Shown here: in pieces, positions 7,794-16,674 of the stretch
Numbering within the stretch: position 1 is the stretch's first letter
Layout of the letters: every line of letters begins with the position of its first letter
Source: an uncultured Prevotella sp.
Lineage (GTDB): Bacteria > Bacteroidota > Bacteroidia > Bacteroidales > Bacteroidaceae
Direction: 5' to 3'
Assembly: GCA_937898715.1 (NCBI GenBank)
Contig: CALEKA010000026.1
Coordinates: 1 to 32,718, forward strand
DNA: 32,718 nucleotides
Translations under genes and position numbers: made by a program
Notes under the pieces: generated by a model
What the model was told of the DNA's origin: nothing
Databases searched by the model: none
Seen by the model: only the letters and a program-made list of their open reading frames with translations

Positions 7794-9125
7794 TTATTTC
7801 CAGGTCTTAACCCATGCCTTGAACTGTTCGCCACGGTCTTCCATATTCTTGAAGAGGTCGAAGCTTGCACAACAGGGGCTCAGAAGCACGGTGTCGCCTT
7901 CGTGAGCCAGAGTGACGGCCTTCTCCATGCATTCCTTCATGGAGTGGGTATCGGCAATGGGCAGACCGAGCACGTCGAAGTTGGCGTGGAGTTTGCTATT
8001 GTCTACGCCCATGTAGACAAGTGCGCGGCATTTTTCCTTAACGAAGGGAATGATCTGTGAGTAATCGTTGCCCTTGTCTTTACCACCGAGGATGAGCACC
8101 ACGGGGGTCTTCATGCTCTCCAGCGCACAGTAGCAAGCATCAACGTTGGTAGCTTTGGAGTCGTTGACGAAGTGGATACCATTGACAGTGCCCGCTTTCT
8201 CAAGACGATGCTCTACGCCAGGGAAGTCGGAAAGTCCCTTGCGTACGATCTCGGGGCTGATGCCAGCCGACAGACAGGCTATGGCTGCTGCCAAGGAGTT
8301 GCGCAGGTTGTGACGGCCAGGGAGAGAAAGTTCGCTCAGAGGCATCTCGAAGTGGACGGGACTCTCTACGACAAAGCGGTCGCCATCGGCAAATCCAGCA
8401 GAGCCTTGCCTCGGCTCGTCGGTGAAGCCACACTTGAGGCTCGGATCGTTGTATTTTGGAAGTTCGTTGGGCACGTGCTCGTCTTCTTTCCAGAATACGA
8501 AGGTGTCGTCCTTCGTCTGATTCTGCAGGATGCGCATCTTAGCGTCTACGTAGTTCTGCATGCAGAAGCCGTAGCGGTCTAAGTGGTCGGGGGTGATGTT
8601 GAGAAGCACGGCTATGTTGGCGCGAAACTTATACATATTGTCGAGCTGGAAGGATGAAAGCTCGATCACGTAGGTGCTATGAGGAGCTTCTGCTACCTGC
8701 AGCGCGAGGCTATGGCCGATATTGCCTGCAAGACCCACGTCTACTCCAGCCTTTTTCAAGATATGATAGATGAGTGAGGTGGTGGTAGTCTTGCCGTTGC
8801 TGCCCGTGATGCAGATCATGCGGGCATCGGTGAAGCGTCCGGCAAACTCTATTTCGCTGAGGATAGGCGTGCCTTGCGCCATGAGTTTTGCTACCATGGG
8901 CGCAGTCTCGGGTATGCCAGGACTCTTTACCACTTCGTCGGCGCTAAGGATCTCGCTCTCCGTATGGTGGCCTTCTTCCCATGCTATATGATGAGCATCA
9001 AGCATCTGCTTGTAGTGCTCCTTAATGCTTCCCATGTCTGAAACGAAGACTTCGTAGCCTTGTTTCTGTGCCAAGATGGCGGCACCAACACCGCTCTCGG
9101 CTGCTCCTAAAACTGTAAGTTTCAT
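7794..9125 (-). CDS. murD: UDP-N-acetylmuramoylalanine--D-glutamate ligase
   Basis: MurD adds D-glutamate to UDP-MurNAc-L-Ala in the cytoplasm using ATP. The 443-residue length is normal. An N-terminal Rossmann-like domain begins TVLGAAESGVGAA. The central ATP-binding loop is GSNGKTTTT (residues 108-116), followed by the Mur-ligase motifs ELSSFQLD and LNITPDHLDRYG. The C-terminal domain carries VNDSKATNVDA and LILGGKDKGNDYS, both typical of MurD, and ends with the LLSPCCASFDLFKNMEDRGE block. The start overlaps the mraY stop by 4 bp, indicating translational coupling. ftsW follows after 45 bp. Confidence 0.98.
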   Translation of the reverse strand: MKLTVLGAAESGVGAAILAQKQGYEVFVSDMGSIKEHYKQMLDAHHIAWEEGHHTESEILSADEVVKSPGIPETAPMVAKLMAQGTPILSEIEFAGRFTDARMICITGSNGKTTTTSLIYHILKKAGVDVGLAGNIGHSLALQVAEAPHSTYVIELSSFQLDNMYKFRANIAVLLNITPDHLDRYGFCMQNYVDAKMRILQNQTKDDTFVFWKEDEHVPNELPKYNDPSLKCGFTDEPRQGSAGFADGDRFVVESPVHFEMPLSELSLPGRHNLRNSLAAAIACLSAGISPEIVRKGLSDFPGVEHRLEKAGTVNGIHFVNDSKATNVDACYCALESMKTPVVLILGGKDKGNDYSQIIPFVKEKCRALVYMGVDNSKLHANFDVLGLPIADTHSMKECMEKAVTLAHEGDTVLLSPCCASFDLFKNMEDRGEQFKAWVKTWK

Positions 9126-10390
9126 CGGATTTTCAACGTTATAATGGTGAGTGCAGCAAGCAGGATTGTGGTAATCCAGAAGCGCACTGTGATTTTGCTT
9201 TCATGCCATGCTCCGTGGGGCCATTTGAGTAAGTATTTACACTCAGGGTCGAGTTGCGAGGGGAGCACTCTGAAGTTGTCATGGATTGGGGTACGCTTGA
9301 AGATGCGCTGCTTGCGCCCTTTGCGTTTGCCCCACTTGAAGTATTCCACTTGCAGTATCACACTGAGGCTTTCGAGCAAGAAGATGCCGCAGAGGATAGG
9401 GATGAGTAGTTCCTTGTGGATGATGATAGCCAATACGGCAATGATACCGCCGATGGAGAGCGAACCCGTGTCGCCCATAAAGATCTGCGCGGGGTAGGCA
9501 TTGTACCAAAGGAAGCCGATGAGCGCTCCCACCGTGGCACAGGTGAAGATTACGAGCTCTTGCGAGCCTGGCACGTACATGATGTTGAGATACGAGGCAA
9601 ACTCTATATGGCTCGAGACGTAAGCCAATATGCCAAGCGCTATAAATATAATAGCGGAGTTGCCCGCCGCCATGCCGTCCATACCATCGTTGAGGTTAGC
9701 ACCATTGGATACGGCGGTGATGACGAAGATGGTCACTATGACGAAGATCACCCAACCAGCTTGTCGCTTGTATTTTCCGCAGAAGCTTGCCAGTTCGGCA
9801 TAGTCGAAGTTGTTTTCTTTGACGAATGGGATTGTCGTCTTTGTGCTCTTCACGGCTTGACTTTTGTGTACGATCTCGGTGCGTTCGCCGTGTTGCTGCA
9901 TTTCGATATTCTCGCGAATGGTGGCGTCAGGACTAAGGTAGAGCGTGAGTCCCACTCCTAATCCGAGGAGCACCTGGCCCACAATCTTGAATTTTCCAGG
10001 TAGGCCGTCTTTATTTTTTTTGAAGATCTTGATGTAGTCGTCGAGGAATCCAAGCAGGCCGAGCCATACCGTTGTGACGAGCATTAGAATGAGATAGATA
10101 TTGCGCAGTCTGCCCAAGAGCAGACAGGGCACAAGGATAGCCACGATGATGATGATGCCGCCCATCGAGGGGACGTTGATCTTCTTCACGCCAAATGGAT
10201 CGATAGAAGCGTCGCGCTGCGTCTCGCTGATGTTGTGACGCTTCATCCACTTGATGAAGTACTCGCCAAACCATGCCGAGATGATTAGGGCAAGGATGAG
10301 TGCGAGCAGGGCGCGGAAGGAAATGTACGACCACATGCCCGAACCTGACACCCCGAACTGTTCGAGGAAGCGGAATAAGTAGTAAAGCAT
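9122..10390 (-). CDS. mraY: Phospho-N-acetylmuramoyl-pentapeptide transferase
   Basis: MraY transfers phospho-MurNAc-pentapeptide onto undecaprenyl phosphate to make lipid I in the inner membrane. Catalytic motifs are present: LDDYIK with Asp117/Asp118, NLNDGMDG (about 232-239) and FMGDTGSL (about 305-312). At 422 residues it is longer than the roughly 360 of proteobacterial MraY. The extra length includes a ~45-residue loop at about 155-200 rich in polar residues and a longer segment near 372-395. The motif that is TPxHHH in most MraY proteins reads TPIHDN here (370-372). The gene is 105 bp after murE and overlaps murD by 4 bp. Such length is, to my knowledge, common in Bacteroidales; the His-motif change should be compared with relatives. 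Confidence 0.96.
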   Translation of the reverse strand: MLYYLFRFLEQFGVSGSGMWSYISFRALLALILALIISAWFGEYFIKWMKRHNISETQRDASIDPFGVKKINVPSMGGIIIIVAILVPCLLLGRLRNIYLILMLVTTVWLGLLGFLDDYIKIFKKNKDGLPGKFKIVGQVLLGLGVGLTLYLSPDATIRENIEMQQHGERTEIVHKSQAVKSTKTTIPFVKENNFDYAELASFCGKYKRQAGWVIFVIVTIFVITAVSNGANLNDGMDGMAAGNSAIIFIALGILAYVSSHIEFASYLNIMYVPGSQELVIFTCATVGALIGFLWYNAYPAQIFMGDTGSLSIGGIIAVLAIIIHKELLIPILCGIFLLESLSVILQVEYFKWGKRKGRKQRIFKRTPIHDNFRVLPSQLDPECKYLLKWPHGAWHESKITVRFWITTILLAALTIITLKIR

Positions 10391-10452
10391 ATGCTTATAG
10401 GAGATGTTTCAAGTGATGATTGAAGTATTTATAAGACTTTTTGAAGCAGTAA

Positions 10453-10520
10453 ACTACATTAAGTCGAAAGCTTTTAGGAATCCTCAGAAAGAGGATTACA
10501 TTAAGCCGAAAGCCTTCTTA
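10453..10520 (-). other. Duplicated 3' tail of murE with intervening hairpin
   Basis: The last 21 bp of murE (KAFGLM and stop) recur about 44 bp downstream as an 18/21 match that would read KAFDLM and stop, at 10453-10475. Between them a hairpin AATCCTC-AGAAA-GAGGATT (10479-10497) directly follows the stop codon. It may be a relic of a small tandem duplication in the murE-mraY gap. Confidence 0.6.
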
Positions 10521-11953
10521 ATCTCTTCGTGATCGTCGAAGTGGTGCTTCACGCCCTTGATTTCTTGGTAGGGCTCGTGGCCTTTTCCTGCTACGAGGAT
10601 TACGTCGCCCGGCTGTGCCATCATGGCAGCGGTGCGGATAGCCTCGCGACGATCGCAGATGCTGATTACCTTTTGGCGCTGCTCATCGTTGAGTCCGGCG
10701 AGCATATCGTTGATAATGTCTTGAGGATCTTCGAAGCGTGGGTTGTCGCTGGTGATGATCACACGGTCTGATCCCTTTACGGCTTCTTGAGCCATGAGCG
10801 GGCGTTTGCCTTTATCACGGTTGCCGCCGGCTCCGCATACGGTGATGATGTGTCCCTTACCCTTTACAATTTCTCCGATGGCAGTGAGTACGTTGACGAG
10901 TGCATCGGGGGTGTGAGCATAGTCAACGATGGCGTTGAATCCCTTGGGCGAGTGAATGGCTTCGAAGCGTCCGTTGACGGGGTGCATAGCTGAGAGTACG
11001 CGCAGCGTATCCTCGGGCGTTTTGCCAAGCATGAGAGCTGTACCATAGACGGCGAGTAGGTTGGACACGTTGAATCGTCCTACGAAACGCACGCTCACCT
11101 CGCGTCCGTCGATGTCGAGCATCATGCCCTCGATGCTTTCTTCGAGGATGCGTCCTTTGTAGTCGGCGGCGGTGCGAGTGGAGTATGTGCGTACGGTAGC
11201 GGCCGTGTTTTGCACCATGATCATGCCGTTCTTGTCGTCGGCATTGGTAATGGCGAAGGAGCCTTTGGGCAGTCCGTCGAAGAATGCCTTCTTGGCGTTG
11301 CGATAGTTTTCAAACGTCTTATGGTAGTCCAGGTGGTCGCGTGTAAGGTTGGTGAAGATTCCCCCTGCGAAGCGGAGGCCTCCGATACGCTTCTGGTGAA
11401 TGGCGTGTGAGGAGCATTCCATGAATGCATATTCGCAACCTTCTTCAGCCATTTGGGCGAGAAGTTTGTTGAGTGTGATAGGATCGGGCGTAGTATGGTC
11501 GGCGGGAATGGCTCTGCCATCGATGTAGTTGCACACGGTAGAGCAGAGTCCGCACTTGTGGCCGAATGCGCGAAACATATTGTAGAGCACGGTGGCGATG
11601 GTAGTTTTACCATTGGTGCCGGTCACGCCTACGAGTTTGAGTTTTGTGGTAGGGTCGCCATAGAATTGTGTGGCCACTTTGCCTACGGCGTCTTCTGTAT
11701 CGTCTACTTGTACGTAGGTGATGCCCTCTTTCCTGTCTTCGGGGATAGGTTCGCTCATGAGGATGGCAGTTGCGCCGAGCTCTATGGCTTTGGGAATATA
11801 GGCATGGCCATCGGCCTGTGTACCCTTTACTGCGATAAAGAGGTCACCGGGCTTCACTAATCGTGAGTCCATATTGACTCCGCTTATTTCGCGTTGCATG
11901 TCGCCCACCGAAGCGGTGACTGTAATCTTCTTGAGAGTATCGGAAAGGTTCAT
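10496..11953 (-). CDS. murE: UDP-MurNAc-tripeptide ligase (meso-DAP-adding)
   Basis: MurE adds the third stem-peptide residue in the cytoplasm. The protein has 485 residues. It shows the N-terminal domain motif SGVNMDSRLVKPGDLF, the P-loop GVTGTNGKTT (109-118), the central FTNLTRDHLDYH with the following NYRNAKKAFF (site of the carbamylated Lys, about 220), and the C-terminal Mur-ligase domain with CGAGGNRDKGKRP. The discriminating motif is DNPR at 403-406, which in this family indicates meso-diaminopimelate rather than L-lysine. The cell wall is therefore predicted to be DAP-type. It lies 125 bp after ftsI and 105 bp before mraY on the same strand. A partial duplicate of its 3' end lies just downstream. 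Confidence 0.98.
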   Translation of the reverse strand: MNLSDTLKKITVTASVGDMQREISGVNMDSRLVKPGDLFIAVKGTQADGHAYIPKAIELGATAILMSEPIPEDRKEGITYVQVDDTEDAVGKVATQFYGDPTTKLKLVGVTGTNGKTTIATVLYNMFRAFGHKCGLCSTVCNYIDGRAIPADHTTPDPITLNKLLAQMAEEGCEYAFMECSSHAIHQKRIGGLRFAGGIFTNLTRDHLDYHKTFENYRNAKKAFFDGLPKGSFAITNADDKNGMIMVQNTAATVRTYSTRTAADYKGRILEESIEGMMLDIDGREVSVRFVGRFNVSNLLAVYGTALMLGKTPEDTLRVLSAMHPVNGRFEAIHSPKGFNAIVDYAHTPDALVNVLTAIGEIVKGKGHIITVCGAGGNRDKGKRPLMAQEAVKGSDRVIITSDNPRFEDPQDIINDMLAGLNDEQRQKVISICDRREAIRTAAMMAQPGDVILVAGKGHEPYQEIKGVKHHFDDHEEIKKAFGLM

Positions 11954-12078
11954 ATTCTATACATATTTATATATAATAGGAGTGGGATGAAGATTTTTGG
12001 GCAGATGGAGTAGGTATCATCTTTGCTAATCAGCGATGGCTCCTTTCGCTCTATCTTTTCACACCGCTCTATTGAAAG

Positions 12079-14778
12079 TTAGGATTTCTTATTCTTTGAG
12101 GAGTTAGAGGTCTTTGCTTGTTTCTGAGTGGATGAAGCGGACTTCGTGCTGTTTCGTCTGTCTTGTGAAGAAGCCTTTTCTTTGCTTGAAGTTTTAGCTT
12201 TGTCCTTGTCCTTGCTTGAAGTTTTAGCTTTGTCCTTGCTTGCAGTCTTAGGTTTGTCCTTGCTGGAAGTTTTAGCCTTGGTGCTCTGCTTGCTGGCAGA
12301 GGAGCTTGTCTCTTTGGAGGGCTTGTTGGCTGGTTGCTTTTGTGGGGTGGCAGACTTTTTCTTCTTTTCGTCGTCCTTATTGGGCTTATTGGCGGGCTGC
12401 TTCTTTCCCGAGTTGGCTTTCTTTTGTCGCTCTTCTCGATTCTTAGCAGCTTGTTGCGCTTTTTGCTCTTGCATCTTTTGCTGCTGCGCTTTCTCGGTCT
12501 GCTTATAGTTCTCTTCAGCCTTCTTGGTCGGAGTGAGTTCAGGGTCTTCGGGCTCATTGGCAGGAGCCTTCTTTACGCTTGACGAGTCGGCGCTGACGCT
12601 GTCGCGCTCAGAAGCTGGAATGTCGTCGGGATTGCCCAGAATGAGTTCGATCTGCTGCCCGCGTTTGAATCGGTAGCCTGGTTGCAGATTTTGTGTGCTT
12701 ACGCGACCGAAGCCTTTCACCTTGACTTTAAGTCCCATGCGTTCGAGGCGATAAACGGCATCGCGCAGTCCGTAACCGCGCACGTCGGGCACGAGTTCTT
12801 CGTTGACTCCGTTGGTGGAATTGAGGTTTACTCCGTTTCCATCGGTGCGAGCCACGCCCCATGTGAGGGCTCCCTCGTCGTTGGAATTGAGTGTGGAGTT
12901 GAACTTTATGCCGAGTTGTTCGAGAATGTTTTGTGCCGCGTTGATATTGCCCGAGCATACGATAGGTTGCAAGCAATTCATCGTGTCGCGTACGGTGGTG
13001 TAGTCGGTAGATCGGCGTTGAGCCATGATCGTCTCAGCCACGCGCTTGAACACGGGGGCGCACATGCCACCGCCCGATGCGGGAGCACCCTTCTGAATGC
13101 AGACGATGCAAGAGTAGAGTGGATGCTCTGAGGGGAAATAGCCTGCAAACGACACGAGGTATTGTGAAGCAAATCCGTTTTTGGTCCAAATCTGTGCGGT
13201 ACCCGTCTTGCCCGACACGTGGAAGTAGCGTGAGCCAGCTTTCTTGCCGAGTCCGACGCTTACGACCGACTCCAAGCAATCTTGTATATTCTTTACGGCT
13301 TCGGGCTTTGCCATATGTTCGCGTAGCACTACTACGGGGAAATCCTTCACTACTTCGCCATTCTTGAGGATGGCTTTTACCAGTCTGGGGCGGAGCATTT
13401 TGCCGTTATTGGCAATGCCGTTGTAGAAATTGACGGTGGTGATGGGCGGGATCTGAGTCTCGTAGCCAATGCTCATCCAGGGCAACGCAGTTCTCGACCA
13501 GTTGGAGAGGTCGGCTTTAGGCATACGTATGCGAGGCTTGGCATAGCCAGGAATAGGAATCTTCAAGTCCTCAGCCACACCGATGCGGTAGATGCCTTCC
13601 ACAAACTTGCGTGGTTGGTTGTGATAAGCGCGGTCGATGAGTGTACTTACGCCCACGTTGAGCGACTTTTGCAGAATCTGTGGCACGGTGACTACGCCGC
13701 TACCGCCAGAGCGCCAGTTGGCATCGCGCATCTTGCGGCCATACATCTCCTTGATGCCGCAGCCCACGTCGACCACGTCGGTCATATGGATATAACCATC
13801 GTCCATGCCTACGAGGAACGACATGGGTTTGAACACCGATCCTGGTTCGTAAAGGTTTTTCACCGCATCGGCATTAATCTCTTGATACGAACCATCGTGC
13901 ATTCTCCGCAGGCTTGTCATTGCCTTGATGTCGCCCGTCGCCACTTCCATGAGGATGCACACGCCCGAGTTGGCATCGATCTCGGTAAGTTTGTCCGAGA
14001 GAGCCTTCTCGCAGATGTCCTGCATGCCCACGTTGAGAGTGGTCTGCACGTCGCATCCGTCTTCGGCGGGCTTGTCGATGATGGTGAGGTAGCGGTTGAG
14101 CACCTTCTGTCGGTGGGCAATGCCCGGTTTGCCTCGCAGGACGGAGTCGAACTTCAGTTCCAGTCCGGTGCGGGCGGAGTCCTTCATATAATAGAGGTCG
14201 CCTATGGTGCGGTTGGCCAGATGGCCGTAAGGATTCTTTCTTGTCTTAAACTCCTCCGTGTGGAATCCTCCCAGGTTGGCGGAGAGGCGGAAGATGGGCA
14301 ACTGCTTGAGTTGTCGGTACTGAATGTAAGAGATACGTTTGTCGTAGAGCTTCCAGTGGTGACTCTTTTCCTCTCTACCCTTGAGCAGAAGTTCGCGGAA
14401 AGCTGCGGGATCTATCTGTGGAAGCACAGCGTGTACCCCTTGGCAGATAGAGTCCATCTTGCACGTGAGCAGACTGTCGCGCTTAGCTTGCTCCTTAGCT
14501 CGGCGCTTAGGGTCCTTCTCCCACGACATGAAGTCCATGTAGATCTTATACTCTGGGAGCGATGCGGCGAGCAGTTCGCCATTGTCTGCCAGAATGTTGC
14601 CACGAGTGGGCTGAACCACTTCGTTCTCCTTGACAAAGCGGTCGTTGATGGCCATCCAATAGTCCTTCTTGACGGTCATGATGTAGATTGCTTTGCCGAT
14701 AATGGCAATGCAAGCAAGCACCAATAGCGAGGCTACTACGGCATAGCGTTTAGTCACCTGTTTGACTGGAAAGTTCAT
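12079..14778 (-). CDS. ftsI: Septal penicillin-binding protein FtsI with PASTA domain and long Lys/Ser tail
   Basis: FtsI is the class B transpeptidase that cross-links septal peptidoglycan, working with FtsW. This 899-residue protein has a short cytoplasmic N-terminus, one membrane segment (about 13-34), a pedestal domain, and a transpeptidase domain with SVFK (catalytic Ser314), SLN (372-374) and KTG (524-526). A PASTA domain follows at 661-715 (VPDVRGYGLRDAVYRLERMG...). The final 184 residues (716-899) are low complexity: first Gln/Lys/Glu-rich (coiled-coil-like KAQQQKMQEQKAQ), then repeats such as QPANKPxK and KAKTSSKDK, strongly basic. By topology this tail is periplasmic. FtsI with one PASTA is usual in Bacteroidetes, but this tail is much longer than I would expect. 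An FtsL-like gene lies 126 bp upstream and murE 125 bp downstream. Confidence 0.96.
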   Translation of the reverse strand: MNFPVKQVTKRYAVVASLLVLACIAIIGKAIYIMTVKKDYWMAINDRFVKENEVVQPTRGNILADNGELLAASLPEYKIYMDFMSWEKDPKRRAKEQAKRDSLLTCKMDSICQGVHAVLPQIDPAAFRELLLKGREEKSHHWKLYDKRISYIQYRQLKQLPIFRLSANLGGFHTEEFKTRKNPYGHLANRTIGDLYYMKDSARTGLELKFDSVLRGKPGIAHRQKVLNRYLTIIDKPAEDGCDVQTTLNVGMQDICEKALSDKLTEIDANSGVCILMEVATGDIKAMTSLRRMHDGSYQEINADAVKNLYEPGSVFKPMSFLVGMDDGYIHMTDVVDVGCGIKEMYGRKMRDANWRSGGSGVVTVPQILQKSLNVGVSTLIDRAYHNQPRKFVEGIYRIGVAEDLKIPIPGYAKPRIRMPKADLSNWSRTALPWMSIGYETQIPPITTVNFYNGIANNGKMLRPRLVKAILKNGEVVKDFPVVVLREHMAKPEAVKNIQDCLESVVSVGLGKKAGSRYFHVSGKTGTAQIWTKNGFASQYLVSFAGYFPSEHPLYSCIVCIQKGAPASGGGMCAPVFKRVAETIMAQRRSTDYTTVRDTMNCLQPIVCSGNINAAQNILEQLGIKFNSTLNSNDEGALTWGVARTDGNGVNLNSTNGVNEELVPDVRGYGLRDAVYRLERMGLKVKVKGFGRVSTQNLQPGYRFKRGQQIELILGNPDDIPASERDSVSADSSSVKKAPANEPEDPELTPTKKAEENYKQTEKAQQQKMQEQKAQQAAKNREERQKKANSGKKQPANKPNKDDEKKKKSATPQKQPANKPSKETSSSASKQSTKAKTSSKDKPKTASKDKAKTSSKDKDKAKTSSKEKASSQDRRNSTKSASSTQKQAKTSNSSKNKKS

Positions 14779-14904
14779 TTCTCTTTAGCGTAATAGGGGT
14801 GTGGCAGTTCCTAAGGAAGGTGGAATAGCCGGTTTAGGAGTTCTGTATCATCTCTCATGCGCATCGGGACGGATCTCTTTAGCGCGGGGAGAGGGTGGAG
14901 AAGG

Positions 14905-15444
14905 TTATTCGTCTTCGTCGACGGGGAGGTTGAACGAAGGCGTGTTGGAAGTCTGCAGCGTGGTGTCGGTGAGCGACTTCTCTATATAGCTGCGTCGGGT
15001 GCGCTCTTTCAGTTCGCTTGATCGTGTGAGAGCCTTGTATCGGCAGTCGAGCAGCGTGTCGGTGAGCAGCTTTGATTGAATCATCTCTTGCTGGCAGGAG
15101 TATCGGTTGCTCACGTAGACGATGGTCATTGCCACGAGCATCACGATGTACCAGAACTGGCGCTTAAACCATCTTCCGCCCAGGATGTCGCCACCTAAGA
15201 TCGACGATAGCGTGATCTTGATGTGTTCGCCTTCGCCTTCGGGGTTGTCGTCGTCCGATGTGAGGTTGCGCAGGGCGCGCAGAGCCTTTTTCTCGGCATT
15301 GTCGGCCTCTTCTTTAGCGTTGTCCTCAGGAGTGGTGTCAGGAGTGGAGGCGGCATCGTCAGTGGTGTCAGAGGTCTTATGGTTAATGCCCGCCTTCTTG
15401 GGATCGTCGTCGGTGGGCGATGGTTTTTTCGAGTCTTTGTCCAT
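14905..15444 (-). CDS. FtsL-like single-pass division protein
   Basis: This 179-residue protein occupies the FtsL position between rsmH and ftsI. The first ~70 residues are very acidic and polar (DDDPKKAG, DTTDDAAS, EEADNAEKK, SDDDNPEGEGE). The motif KITLSSILGGDILGGRWFKRQFWYIVMLVAM then leads into a single membrane helix (about 95-112). A ~65-residue periplasmic segment with heptad-like character follows (MIQSKLLTDTLLDCRYKALTRSSELKERTRRSYIEKSL). This matches the Bacteroidetes FtsL-like family, in which the helix pairs with FtsB/DivIC-like partners to activate FtsWI. FtsL sequences diverge strongly, so the call rests on context and topology. It lies 87 bp after rsmH. Confidence 0.75.
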   Translation of the reverse strand: MDKDSKKPSPTDDDPKKAGINHKTSDTTDDAASTPDTTPEDNAKEEADNAEKKALRALRNLTSDDDNPEGEGEHIKITLSSILGGDILGGRWFKRQFWYIVMLVAMTIVYVSNRYSCQQEMIQSKLLTDTLLDCRYKALTRSSELKERTRRSYIEKSLTDTTLQTSNTPSFNLPVDEDE

Positions 15445-15531
15445 ATCTTCTGTGAGAGGTAAGGTCGTGTGTGGGGGGGTAAGGAGTATCGTTGGGGGGA
15501 GAGGGACGCTTTATGCAGAGAGTCGGAGTTT

Positions 15532-16431
15532 TTAGAGTTTCTCAGCAATGCGGAGCTTAGCCGAACGGCTGCGAGGATTCTCCTCTTGCTCCTGTGCGGA
15601 GGGTAGGATCACCTTATTGTTGATGGCGCGCCATGGGGTGAGCCGTCTGCCGTAGAAGTCTTGTTCCACCTTTCCGTCGATGCGTCCGGCACGTATGAAG
15701 TTTTTCACCATGCGGTCTTCGAGCGAATGGTAAGTAAGCACCGAGAGCCTTCCGCCGGGGCGGAGCACGTCGAGCGCAGCTTCGAGCATTTCGCGCAGAG
15801 CGTCCATCTCGTGGTTCACCTCAATGCGTAAGGCTTGAAACACGCGTGCAAGGTCTTTCTTCTCCCTCTCGCGTGGCATAAGAGGCTTGACCACACGGAG
15901 CAAGTCGTCGATGGTCAGGATGCTCTCTTTGGCGCGAGCCTTGGCAATGGCAGCAGCCAGTCGGCGGCTGTTCTTCATTTCGCCGTAGAGGTAGAACACG
16001 TCGGCCAATTGCTCCTCCGTATATCGATTGACAATGTCGGCGGCTGTGGCTCCTGCGCGCTCATTCATGCGCATATCGAGTGGCGCGTCGAATCGGAAGG
16101 AGAATCCTCTCTCTTCATCGTCGAAGTGGTGGCTTGACACGCCGAGGTCGGCCAGCAATCCGTCGATATGGTCTACTCCGTAATAGCGCATCCAATTCTT
16201 AAGGTAGCGGAAGTTGCTCCTTACGAAGGTGAATCGCTGATCGCCTTGCGGCACGTTTTGCTCGGCATCGGCGTCTTGGTCGAAGCTATAAAGGTGGGCT
16301 GTGTCGTCGAGTCGTCGCAATATTTCGCGGCTATGTCCGCCGCCTCCGAAGGTGACGTCAACGTAGATGCCACCCGGCTGAATATTGAGTCCGTCTACGG
16401 TCTCGTGGAGTAGGACAGGGATGTGGTACAT
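15532..16431 (-). CDS. rsmH: 16S rRNA (cytosine-1402-N4)-methyltransferase
   Basis: RsmH (MraW) methylates N4 of C1402 in the 16S rRNA P-site using S-adenosylmethionine. The protein has 299 residues. It begins with the family signature YHIPVLLHETVDGL. The SAM-binding motif is DVTFGGGGHS (25-34), followed by LLADLGVSSHHFDDEERGFSFRFDAPLDMRM, both highly diagnostic, and the C-terminal LTYHSLEDRMVKNFIR. It is the first gene of the dcw block here; no mraZ precedes it. The 243-bp gap upstream contains a TAnnTTTG box about 155 bp before the start, implying a long leader. The gene downstream encodes the FtsL-like protein. Confidence 0.98.
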   Translation of the reverse strand: MYHIPVLLHETVDGLNIQPGGIYVDVTFGGGGHSREILRRLDDTAHLYSFDQDADAEQNVPQGDQRFTFVRSNFRYLKNWMRYYGVDHIDGLLADLGVSSHHFDDEERGFSFRFDAPLDMRMNERAGATAADIVNRYTEEQLADVFYLYGEMKNSRRLAAAIAKARAKESILTIDDLLRVVKPLMPREREKKDLARVFQALRIEVNHEMDALREMLEAALDVLRPGGRLSVLTYHSLEDRMVKNFIRAGRIDGKVEQDFYGRRLTPWRAINNKVILPSAQEQEENPRSRSAKLRIAEKL

Positions 16432-16586
16432 GCCTTTATCGTAAGAATGGGCGCACGCTTATGCTCTGAAAAATAAGGCGTTACAAACTCCAGATGATGA
16501 ATGCTTGTGGCTCCCATGTCCTTCGTCTATAACTCCCATAATCCATTGCAGAGGGCGTGCTTTTGTTAATGCTCTCTAATCGAATC

Positions 16587-16594
16587 CAAAAGTA
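16587..16594 (-). promoter_or_regulatory. Candidate -7 box of the rsmH-ftsW cluster (TACTTTTG)
   Basis: TACTTTTG on the minus strand fits TAnnTTTG and is the only such match seen in the gap upstream of rsmH. The -33 position does not show TTTG. If used, the transcript would carry a leader of about 150 nt; no clear hairpin or riboswitch was recognised in it. Confidence 0.4.
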
Positions 16595-16674
16595 CGGAAT
16601 TCTTGTCAGTTATCCGTCTCTTTCTGCTGATTTTTTTTCGTTGATGTGAAAAATTCTTTTTCTCTGTGAGAGGC

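Noticed and set aside
12128..12582. Leu-rich membrane-like frames opposite the ftsI tail
   Set aside because: The hydrophobicity comes from reading Lys/Ser/Gln codons of the tail in reverse; there is no independent evidence of a gene.
13615..14727. 370-codon open frame on the plus strand opposite ftsI
   Set aside because: It lies entirely within ftsI, whose motifs are unambiguous, and its protein is His/Val/Leu-rich without domains.
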